From NCBI RefSeq assembly GCF_028583425.1, contig NC_072791.1, forward strand, positions 11,055,868 through 11,119,867: a stretch of 64,000 nt of DNA, read 5' to 3'. Positions within the stretch are counted from its first letter, which is position 1. Every line of letters starts with the position of its first letter. Positions 44,601 through 56,600 of the stretch are shown piece after piece. The translations under genes and the position numbers were made by a program. Below the pieces are notes generated by a model, which saw nothing but the letters and a program-made list of their open reading frames with translations, was not told the origin of the DNA and made no database searches. The DNA is from Eublepharis macularius (taxonomy: Eukaryota > Chordata > Lepidosauria > Squamata > Eublepharidae).

Positions 44601-47600
44601 TGGCCTCAGTTGCCAGGGTATGCCAAAAACATAGCACTGATATGGAAAAGGTCTTCTCATGATCATCTGACACAAAGGCACACCAGAAAAGGGTATCACA
44701 AAACTACCTTATTGTTCAAAGTGACCTGTGTCAGAAAATGTGGCCCTTGAGATCCTCTGGTCCCAGACCAACTAGGGCTTTTAAAAGGTCAGAATCAGCA
44801 GTCTGTATCTGAACATTTATAATTGGAAGTCTTTTTTTGAAATTGTATTCTAGATGCTGTTTTGAAAATATCAGTACTTTCTCAGCAAACACATCAAGAG
44901 TGATTGGCAGTCCACTTTATTAGCTGAGATCCAGTTAGTAAAATGGCATCACAAATTAATATTGTCCTTTGGGCAATTAAAAGGACAGCAACCATACCTT
45001 TAATTGATGGTGCTGCTTTAAACTAATTATTTCTGGAGATTTTGAGTCATCAGTATCACAAACAACAGCATCATCGGTCTCCTCGATTTCAGACGAAGAA
45101 GCGCTTTCCACAGTAACTTTCAAAGGAATACCAGCCTGTTTACATCAAGAGGACACAATAGGATTATCGACTTGCATCTAGTTATACCAATTTTATTTTA
45201 AAATTGTTTGAGTTAGGTATCTTTCCTCCAAACTAACACCAAAAACATGCCTCTTCCATGAACCTAGATCCCACTGCTTGTTCCTGAACATCATATGTAA
45301 ATTATTACCCTTAACGGAAGTGAGGAAAATTCTTTAAGGCAAGGGTGTCAAACATATGGCCCAAGGGCTAGATCTGGCCCCTTCAGGGCTCTTTTCCAAC
45401 CCACAAGCAACTTGGGGAAAGGGCAGGAGGCTTTTGAATTCCATATTCCCCAAACTTTACGAGAACGGGGCAGTGCGGAGAAGTCTCTCTTCCTCTCTCT
45501 CGTATCTGCATTAGGAATGGTGTGCAGCAGTGGCAACAGCAGCAGCTTAGGCGAGAGGTGGTGCGCTGGCAGCTCTCAAGAGAAGAAGCCAGTAGGGAAG
45601 GTAGTTGGTGTGGTTCAGAGCAGAGCTGAGCTGTAGCCACGCCCACCCACCCCCAGTCACGGCCTTGATCTCCGGCATCACCAAGCCCTTCTGCTTTGCT
45701 GGGTGTCATGAGGGAACAGTGCTGGTGGGGGAGGTGGTGAGGAAATGCCGTATTAGGAGCCCTCAGAGCCAGTGGAGAGACAGAGGAGGTGGGAGAATGC
45801 AAGGCAAGGAGTGATTAGGAGGGTGGGTGGTGGGGAGGCAGCTCAGTTGGACTTGTGTCCCAACTAAGACTCTCTCCATGGCTCCCTGCCTGTCCTGTCC
45901 TCTGCTTGGCTTGGATGGATGGCCTGGAAGATGGCTCCTTATCTCGACACAACCAACCTGGCCACCTGGATCCATGCCATGGTAACATCCAAACTTGACT
46001 ACTGTTATGCACTATACACAGGTCTCCCATCTAAACTAACTAGGAGACTCCAATTGGTGCAAAATGCTGCAGCTCGACTGTTAGCAGGAGTGAGCAGGAG
46101 CTTGAACATCACTCCCATCCTACAGTCACTCCATTCAGTCACCGTGCTCAATTCAAAGTATTGGTTATTACAAAGCTCTTCTTGGCCCGACATACCTACG
46201 GGAGCCCCTCCCTCCCTATGACCCTCCACAGCAGCTTTGCTCATCCGAACAGGGTCTCTTGCAGGTGCCAGCCTGCACATGGGTGAAATCAAGAGCAGCC
46301 CATACACGGGCTTTTTCTGTGGTGGCCCCTACCCTGTGGAACGGCCTGCCTTAGGAGGCCAGGAGAGCCCCCACGCTCCTGGCTTTCCGCAAATAATATT
46401 CAAAAAGGCTTTTTACTCAGATAGGAGGGCAGTATTGTAGGGAGGGGGGTCTCAGATGCTTCGCTACTGAGTTAGGGACCATAGACTTCACCATTATGTT
46501 GCCTTACATATTATCTGTTGCTTTAAATATCTACTCCTATATACTACCTGTGCTTCACGTCGTCTAATGTCAGTCCTAGAATTGATTATGTTCTGTTTCA
46601 GCAATTCTGAATTGGATCCTAACTAATGCCATGTCTTTGTAAAATCTTATGGAAACGTCCTTGATACTGACTACTAATCTCATACTATGTAATCCACCTT
46701 GATTCTCAGTGAGAAAGGCGGACTATAAATCAATCAATCAATCAATCAGAGCCTTTCCAGGGGAGCAGTCAGGACACACCAGGTGGAAAAGCAAAGGGGG
46801 TTCTCAGTGGCTCCCTGCCCAGAACAGTTTGGCAGATGTGGGGACTTGTGAGGCTGCTTCAGCTCCTCAGGAGTGTGTATTCATGCGGAGAGGAGGAGGA
46901 AGAGAATATTCATGCCATAAAACCTTTATAATATTCAGAGAATGGAGTAAAGTTCTTTTCTGCCAGCAGGCAGCTTCAGGCTTCCTTCTGAGTTCCATGA
47001 TGCTGCTGCCATTTGGGGTTCAGATTTAGAGCCCAGTCAATGTGCTACATTTCATTACTTTCATAGCTATCTGGTAGTGGCAACTCGATGCGTTTTTATG
47101 CACTTACATTCATGAGGATGTTTCCTAACTGTAGTTAATATATATGCAGTATTAATTATGCAAGCAAGACAAGGGCAATGAGTTCACAGCAGATTCTGCT
47201 TTGTCCTTTTGGCTATTGTGTACGTTGTATTGCTACCACACAGGTGGTTAGTTGTGTTGGTCTGCATTAAAACAGCAGCATTTGAGTCCAGGGGCACCTC
47301 AGGAATGAACAAGATTTTCAGAGTGTAAGCTAAAGGTGGGTGGGGTGTTACAAGGGAGGGCGTCAGGATGAGAAGGTACAATGCAACTTGATTAGAGCAG
47401 AAATTAGCACCTGTAGGGAGATTAAGAATCCTAAAGTTATCCATTAGATAATCTGCTACAAGACAGACTCAAACAAAACAACATCACTGGTGGTCACATA
47501 CAGTTCTCAGCTCAAACCAGTTCAACACATCATCAGTGCCTTGCAAACTATGCTGAACAAAGCATTGGAAGGCAAACCTTCTCTTGCCCACAGACAGCCC

Positions 47601-50600
47601 CCAAACCTTAAACAACTTCTCAGTCATAATAATGTACTTCCCAACACTGACACGGAATCTGGGACCCAAGTCTGCAATAAGCCAAGAAGCCAACTCTGTC
47701 CCATATTTACTCTGACTGCACGACCACTGGACCTAACAATACAAGTTATACCAACTCATGGTCGTTCACTTGTTCACCTTCCAATGCTATATATACACCA
47801 CCAAGTGCCAGCAGTGCCCTTCTACTCTCTACATTGGACAAACAGGTCAGTCCCTATGCAAAAGAATAAATGGACATAAATTTGACATTAGAAACCACAA
47901 CACTCAAAAGCCAGTAGGAGAATATTTTAATCTTCCAAGACATTCCATTGCTGACTTAAAAGTGCCTGTCCTCAAACACAGAAACCTCAAAAGGAGATTA
48001 CAAAATGAGACTGCTGAAACGGAGTTTATTCAGAAGCTTACAACGGACCCCCTGGGGCTGAACAAAGATTTAAGATTCTTACCACACTACAGATGCTCAT
48101 TTCCTGTCTAATCAAGTTGCATTGTACCGTTACATCCTGATGCCGTCCCTTATAACACCTTGTCTACCTTTGGCTGGGATATAATGGCTCAAGGAAGTCC
48201 ATTCCTACTCGTGTCTGAAGAAGGGAGCCCTGACTCTTAAAAGCTTACACTCTGAAAATCTTGCTGGTCTTTAAGGTGACACTGGACTCAAATTTTGCTG
48301 TTGTTTAGCAAAGCGTTCCTGTGGCTATACTATTGTGATCCATAAAAAGATTGCATTTATGGATTATTCCCACCATTATGCAGTTATCACCTCATCTGTC
48401 TTACACTGAATCTTTACCTAATAAGCATGTTTGTATTTTGAGTAAAATATTATTAATTAGGTTTGCCTGTGTCATTGATAAAGTTTGTATCTCCGGTAAC
48501 TGGCATTAAATTTTATGGTACACAAGGCCCAGCCTGACAAAGTAACATTTCTGTCAAATCTGGCCCAAATGAGTTCGACAGCCCTACTTTAAGGGATTGT
48601 TAAGAGAGACATGAACAGTCCTCCACTAAAAACCAACGAAAAGCTTTTCTTCAGTCAAGAATTATTTAAAAATCACAATGTTACCTGAATTTGCAGTGGC
48701 AAGTCATGGATATTATTCACGGATGAAGCCCTAAAAACAATACAATGTTTTAGGGGGAAAAGAGTTTTGGTAAGAGTTAGCAGTATCAATTCAAAGATTT
48801 ACTTTAAAAAGAAAATCTTACTTCATCTTATCCAAATATACAACTTAATACCCTTTATGCGTAAGACATGAAACTCTAAGAAATATACCGTATTATCCAA
48901 AAATTATTTGACTACCCCACATAAGAATCCTAAGAATAAACAGCGACACGTGGCATTTTTTCATTGCCTTTACGTTACCTGTGCCGCTTTGCACGTTCTG
49001 CAGTCCGCCAAGGCAGGAATCCCTGAGCTCCTGGGGACAATGGCTTTGGAGCATCGCTCTCTTGATCACACGAAGTTATCTTACCAGGGCTTATGGGCTT
49101 TTTTGATGCAAATCCTGTATTAAACAAGAGAAAGTCACAAAGAAAGGTTGCTATAAATATAATGTAGCAGGGAAAATGTATTTTCAAAATTGGGAGTATG
49201 GATGGCACTGGATTTCCACCCTTAATCAAAAATTAAGTCTACAAACGTTGCCAACAGTAGCAGCAATTAAAAACCTGAGGACTTCATTTTGACTTCTGCA
49301 GACGATGAAGCCTTCCTCTCCCTCACTGGCACATGGAACGCATCAGGCAGCCCTCATTCTCTAGTATCCTCAAAACAACACACTGAGAACCACATAAACT
49401 ACACTTTAAAAGCACGTTTAAGAAAAAAATGTTTTTATTTGTACACGGTTCAGTGTCAGAAGACAGATTATTCTATAGAGCAATAGCTCAAAAAGTCCTG
49501 ACCCAAGTTCTAATCAATTTCCCCCCTTTGTTAGAAAGGGAGTCTCCACTAGAGGCAGCAATAAACTTATTGGTTGGTAACTTCTAGCCAAAAAACTATC
49601 TCAACAGTGTTGTGAAGGAGCCTGGAAAAACTTTCAGAACTGCTCATAGAAATAGAAAAGAGCATCACACAAAACATGAATTTCTGGTATTCAATGGAAA
49701 AATCGCCAAAAGGTTTTACTGGCTATGATCTCAGAGTGGCACCTCTCGAAAATAAGAGTCAAAACCTGTTCAATTTTATACCTAAAATAACTATGACAAT
49801 TGTATTGCTTTGGGGTCACTCAGCCAATAAAAGATCCAGAGGCGTTAGCTGTGTTAGTCTGTAGTAGCAAAATAGTAAAGAGTCCAGTGGCACCTTTAAG
49901 ACTAACCAACTTTATTGTAGCATAAGCTTTCGAGAGCACCCTGCATCTGATGAAGAGAGCTGTGGCTCTCGAAAGCTTATGCTGCAATAAAGTTGGTTAG
50001 TCTTAAAGCAGCCAATCAAAGTTCCTAGTGCTCTGGGGGAAATTGTAGAGGTTATGTCAGATATCTTACAGAAAAAAGTGATTAGGAACCCAGAATTGTT
50101 GTTATTAAGTATGAACCTAGAACAATTTGATAGAATGGACAGAACAATGGTGTTCTATATGATTACTGTGGCTAGGATGTCCTATGCGCAGTTGTGGAAG
50201 ACTCAAGAGATACCATCAGTGGAAGATTGGATTCTGAAACTACTAAATATGGCAGAAATGGACAAGCTAACAAGGAATTTGAAAGAACAAGATACTGTGG
50301 AATATGTTAAGAGTTGGGAGAAACTTAAGAATTATGTGAAAAAAAAGTGGGACATGAAAGGCAAAATGTGGTCTTTGGATAATTGTTAAGAGGGGGGAAT
50401 GGATCTTTGCTTTAGATTAGTTAGAGGTGAAAATATGGATAGTATATAAGTAAGAATGATATAGTATATTTTATATTATAATCTTGAAAGTAGTTTTAGA
50501 TTTATTTTAAATATGGCAGATATAGATATGTTATACTATATATTATGATACAGAAAGTAATATTATAAGAGATAGCGATGTATTGTAGATGAAGGGAATG

Positions 50601-53600
50601 GAAAACTGTTGGAAGTCAACTGAAAAGGGGGGGAAATGGGTGGGAGTGACATAACGGGATGGATGTTTATATTGAATATTATGATTTGTGTATACTGACC
50701 CATCCAATTAATTTTTTTTTTTTTTTAGAAAAAGTTCCTAGTGCTCTAAGGTATCCTAGAGGCTAACTGGCTGAGGAGAAGCAGAAATGATTCTTCAAGC
50801 GCCAACCTTTTGAAAGAGAGAGATGGAGAGCGTCTTCCCAAGAATTTTCACATTAAATAAGAAATGAGAGAAAATCTCAAAAAAAAATTCAAATTCACCA
50901 TTTGAAGAATACTGATGTAAAAAGAAAATTCAATTTAATCTAAATAGAAACTGTTTTCCCTTCTGCAAACTGCAAAGCAAGTTCCACACACAGCACATTT
51001 GTAAACAGTCCTGGGCAGAAAAGTTTCTCAGTGACTTCATGTAGAAGAGCTGGATCTTGACCAAATTGTGGTCACCTGAAAAAAAAATGTTAACGGGGAA
51101 ACAGTTTTCTTCCTGCCTGTCTTCTGCACAGCTTCATAAACATTTATAAGACTTAATGATAACTGAACAGTGTATGTAAGGAACTCCTTCCATGCTCATT
51201 AACCCTCAAATGCCCTTTTAAACACTGTTTTACAGAAATGTAACAAACATGAGCAGTCAAGCCGCAACAGGAAATACAATGACTTGGTTGTATTTCACAT
51301 AGTAGCCACTGGAGGACAGTATTGCTGAGATCTCAGGGAAAATTTCTACAGCCCAAAAACACCTTTAAAGCCTGTTGGTATATATATTCAGCTCGACCTA
51401 AATGCCACCAGGATTTCCATCGTAGTAAACAGTCAGAATGCAATCATGCAGCCCAAATCTATCCATATTTAGGGAAAAAATCCACTAAGACCAGAGAGGT
51501 TTATGACATAGACTGAGAGTCAAACTACATTTATATTGGGATTTATGAGTGGATCTCAAGATACGTACTTTAAACGTAAAAAGTCGCTGTTGTTTTGGCC
51601 CCAATGCGAAACTGGTGCTACAGCGAGGAGTCTAACCCCTTCCCCCTCACCACGTCTTAGTATAAACTGACCATCTATTCCCAAGCTGCTATTAACTATG
51701 GCAGGGGAAAAGACCCACATGTAGGTTTGCCTTTTTCAGTCAGGGCTCCTAGCAGCACTGGAGGCCAGTGTCTACCAGGAGAAGGGCAAACTAAAGAAAG
51801 TTAAAGGTCACAACTATCTATATTAACACCACTGTCCCAATCAATGACCACCTCTCCTAATATGTGCAGTTCGGCCCAAATGGTATAACTGGAATTCCCA
51901 TAAATGTTACTATTTTGCATGCTTACCTCTATGTCTCCAAATTACTGAAGCAAAAGTAGAAAAAATAGCCACATAGATAAATTAAACAAGACCCAGAAAT
52001 TGTATTCATTTCAAGTAATGTTTAAACATCTTGGGCCGTATTTACACGATTCACTCAAGAATTAACAAAATTGTTACAAGGCTTCCACACCAACTCTAAA
52101 GCTCACATTTGACAGATCTTTTTCTACACAAACCTTAACAGCTCATCCGGTCAGCACAAACCACACCAAGTCACCCATGGAGAGAATGATGGACACACAC
52201 ACACCCCACACACACAATGCATATACATATTTTAAATGAGCTTATATCCTGAAACCATTTAGAATGGAAGGCTAAAATGTATTTATGCTTACAGAATGTA
52301 AACTGTAATTAGAAGAATGAGAGTAACATAACATTCTTGGGCCTCAAAGCTGTGTAGTCTCAGAGGAAATACTTTCAAAACAGATGCAACGCTGAAATTT
52401 GGATTATGTTTAAACCAAAACGCACCAATTACTTGAACAGTCTAAAAACTCAGCAATTCTTAAAACTAAAGTCACCTTTCTTAGTTATCAAATCATTAAT
52501 AAAAACAACTTACTTCAACCAAAGAACATATGGTATTATTTACTGCACAAAATCAGCACAAACTGTATGATTATACTATACAGAATATTCATATTTATTT
52601 TCTTCTGTGTCTGCCCTGAGCCCTCAAAACAAGACAATCTAGAACATCAAACTCTTTAAAAGTAACTGGCAGCTGGAAAAGTATTTGAATTGTTATTTAA
52701 TGTGTTGGTTCCTTCCTCTTAGAATTGTTTAATCAAGACAGTTCTTGATCTGCAGTTAAAATTATGATTTCTAGAGAATGCAAACCAGGAGTATACATTT
52801 CAAGTGGTTAAAATATTTACTGAAAATCAATATGTCATCTAAAAATATGATCAGTTAGGGGTGTACAATCCAGATACGGGAAAAAGCCAGATTTTGGCCA
52901 ATCTGGCTGAATCCGGCTTTCCCGAATCAACTCAGAATCTGGGATCCAATCCAGGAAAATCAAGAAAACATGGCTTCAGCCTCAAGCTGGCTCCTTCCTG
53001 GGCTTCTCCCACTTTACTTTCAAGAAGGGAAGGGGATCCATTCAGGAGCTCTATTTGTATGCCTGGTTTCTGTGACTGACACTGGTTCAGTTGGGCTACG
53101 TTGCAACAGTGCCCCTGCCTTTAGTTTGGTTTGAGTGGAATTGTCTGTTTTGATACGAGTCTCTGGTTTGATGTTGGTCGCCTTGATTCACTTCTGACGA
53201 AGAGAGCTGTGGTTCTTGAAAGCTTGTACTACAATAAAGGCCGATTCCAGACGGCCCTCCCCATCCCGAAACGTCGCGCGGAAAACGCGACATATCGCGT
53301 TTTCTTGCGCGAGTTTTGCACGACATCGCGCAAGAAAACGCGCTATTTCGTGTTTTCCGCGCGACGACGCGCGACATTTCGGGATGGGGAGGGCCGTCTG
53401 GAATCGGCCAAAGTTTGTTAGACCTAAAGATGCTACTGGACTCTTTACTATTTTGATTCACTTTGGTTCTGTTGGGCTTCCTCCTGCATTTGAGAGTGTG
53501 CCTTTGGCCACTGGCAGTCTTGCCTTGTATATTTCTGTCTGGGAGCCTGCTTGGAAATGTTTCCCCCACAGGGAACAGTGGAGAGTGGCTCGGGGCACTT

Positions 53601-56600
53601 TCTTCCGGGCGTCCAAACTTCCTGAAGCTTTAGGGGTCTGTCAGGAGGACTGTCAGGAGCAGATTCCTTGCAAATTTGGTGGAATTGCTTGAAAAATGCC
53701 ACCCCAGCCCACCAGATAGTTGTCCCCATAAGGAATAATGGCTGAATAAATCCGGGGTTCTCCGATCTGTCATAACCAAATCTTCCAGATTTCAGAAATC
53801 CCAGATTTCGGGGGTATCCCTGAAACCCAGATCCAAATTCCCCAGATCTCTTTTTCGTATGTGCACACCCCTATGGTCAATAAGGAAAAGATAACCATGG
53901 TATTAGGGGTATTTACCGAACACTGGCATACACCCCTCCTAAATATATTTTTATTACAAAATGCTGATAGGGCCTTTTTATTTACTAGCTAGCTTAGTTT
54001 TAGATACGGAATAGTGTCGTCTTTAAAATTCTAATGTTTTAGCAACTTCTTCCCTAATACAACAAGAGATCAACTTGTAGAAAAGAGCTAAATACTTACC
54101 AATGCGAATAGTGGCCTTTCCTTTCCGACCATTTCCTAGGACAACAGTTCTTTTTTTTGTTTTGTTTTTAAGATCTTTTGAGGATGGAGATGGAAGCCAC
54201 TTGTACTGGCATGTCAGAGGATGGGGAGAAAGAAGTATTTTCGTTTACTGAACTTAATTTTCAAGTTTATTTACTCACACCGAACCCACAGGTTGGGCAG
54301 GCACCGTTAACTTTTAATCAAAGTCAATACATATATGCATTCCAAATCAATAGGCTTTTACAGACCCTGCTGCTCATTTCTGACCAGCCATTCACTGCCA
54401 GTCCCAGATCTTTATGTTTCAAACAGCCACTCTGCATAAATACATGCATGTAGAGGATTCCACAAGATAAGCCCTGTATACAAGACAGCCCCAGCCTATC
54501 AAAACTGGATGGGACCAGTAACATTTAATATAATAGAAAGGTGGTCATATTATGTACATCAAAAGCTTTGCACCCACAGCGCCAGCCTACCCTTAGATCT
54601 ATTCATGCTCACTCTGGAATGAGCCTTAATGTGGAACAGAGGTGGTTGGAAGGGATGGGAGAGCCTGTATCAGTTTTCTCTCTTGAAAGTAATCTCTTAC
54701 CTTCATCAGCACACAAGACTACTGAACCAAGGTAAGAAACTGTTAAATATTTAGGTTTTGGCTATCACATACAAAACGCTGCATGCCTTGGTCCCTCATA
54801 TTTATGAGCCCACTTCTCTCCCTATGTCTTACCACAGCAGCTTCACTCATCTGAACAGGGCCTTCTTCAGGTGCCGTGCTACACATGGACAAAATCAGCA
54901 GTAGGTGCCCCTACAGTGCATTCCCTGTGGTGACTCTCGCCACATGGAATGGCCTACTTGAAGAGGTAAGGAAAACTCCTAATCATGGCCTTCCACAAAC
55001 TATGCAAAACAAATTATTCAAGGCCTTTTTTAATCAGATAAGAGGGCTGTACTTTAAGGAAGTGGTTTCGAAGAGACGCATCGGTAAAGGGATAGGGACT
55101 ATAGACTATACTACTATGCATTTTCTGTTGCTGTAAGTATCAACCTACTGGGTAGTTTCTGCATTATTTAATATGTCAAGTTTAGAATTGCTTATGCCGA
55201 GTTTCAGCTCCGTTAGATTTCTGCTTGTTATCAAATGTCTTTAAATTTTGCAGTATATTTTATTGCGTTGTTTATTGAATGACTCTGCTGTAGACTGCAC
55301 TGACTTATACTATATAATCCGCCTTGAACCTCAGTAAGAAAAACAGACTATAAATAACACAAAAAATAAACTGATTGCTTGAGTGTTCTTAATATCGCAA
55401 GGGATAATGGTGTGGGCACAACTCAGAATTATTTTGCTCTGGCTCCATCTATCGCTGTCCTGCCCTGCACCCTACCAGCCCCACTGGGAACCAGCTGCTA
55501 CATAACATTCGATAACATTCGATTTATATACCGCCCTTCAGGACAACTTAATGCCCACTCAGAGCGGTTTACAAAGTGTTATTATTACCCCACAACAATC
55601 ACCCTGTGAGGTGGGTGGGGCTAAGAGAGCTCAAGAGAACTGTGACTCGCCCAAGGTCACCCAGCTGGCTTTGTGGAGGAGTGGGGAATCAAACCCGGCT
55701 CTCCAGATTAGAGTCCCGCGCTCTTAACCACTACACCAAACTGGCTCTCAGTTTGTCCCCATTAAGCATTTCAACACTGATTTACAGCAATCAGTCAGTT
55801 ACTGTATCAAGTTTTGCTGATTAAGTTTCTAACATACCATAGACCTTGGTATCAAATCTGGTCAAATTTTAGCATAAATGTAAGCAGTTCTGGGTCTACA
55901 AGTGAAGATTTATTTCCAATAAAATCCCTCACTACAGACTGTCAGTACCATTAAGACTGTCTGATCGAAAGTCCTCTTACACCATACTAGTTCATAGTGA
56001 AGGTAGGAGAAACCAGAATGTTGGAATATTCCCCCCCATCTAAGAGTTCCTGCCTATGGAAATCAAGAATCTACTTCAATTTGCAAAAGATTTTTACATC
56101 AAGGAAAATGCTTAGAATTGTAAGTGGTTTTCTGATACAAACATCTCAGATCACACAGTCTTGATCTAAACTCCCTTAGTATCACCTGTACGCTCAAAAG
56201 GGCAAGTCACAAGACAGGTGTACTTCATAAGCTTTTTCTGAACTGCAGAAAAAGCTCAGTTATATAGTATCTTGGATATTTGACATACAAAAATATACAA
56301 AAGAAAATGAATGCCGAGGTCTAGTACACACAGGTGGCAACTATGTTCTGAAGAGGCTAGAACCACTGAGCATTTGATCCTCGAAAAACAGGCTCATATG
56401 AAGTATTGACAGCAATTTGAGAGGCTGTAACAGCATTAATTGCTATTGGGAAGCCTGAGTATGACAGAGAAGGATCTTCTCTACAGGTAAGAGTCGTCAT
56501 GAACTTCAGCACAAACCTGAAGCAATAGCTCTGACCCACTCCATGTTGAACTTAAAAGGTGTACTAAAATTCCACCACTTTCTCTTAATTACAAAGACTG

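Larger units (their letters stand above)
45340..48586. mobile_element. 3.2-kb hAT-like element with nested insertions
   Basis: Left end CAAGGGTGTCAAACATATGG and right end (complement) TAGGGCTGTCGAACTCATTT. Perfect 8-bp target duplication CTTTAAGG at 45332-45339 and 48587-48594. No transposase was recognised. An L2-like LINE (about 45930-46745) and a PLE (about 47232-48308) sit inside it, so most of its length is secondary insertion. Confidence 0.8.
52856..53873. mobile_element. hAT-like element with nested PLE and palindrome
   Basis: Ends TAGGGGTGTACAATCC and, as complement, TAGGGGTGTGCACATACG. Flanks TGATCAGT (52848-52855) and TGGTCAAT (53874-53881) form an 8-bp duplication with two mismatches. 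Sub-terminal CCAGATTT/AAATCTGG words repeat at both ends. The PLE tail at 53195-53455 and the CpG palindrome are inserted in it. Confidence 0.7.

Noticed and set aside
45383..45802. 139-codon minus-strand ORF
   Set aside because: Inside the hAT-like element's GC-rich part, with ORFs in several frames and no domain.
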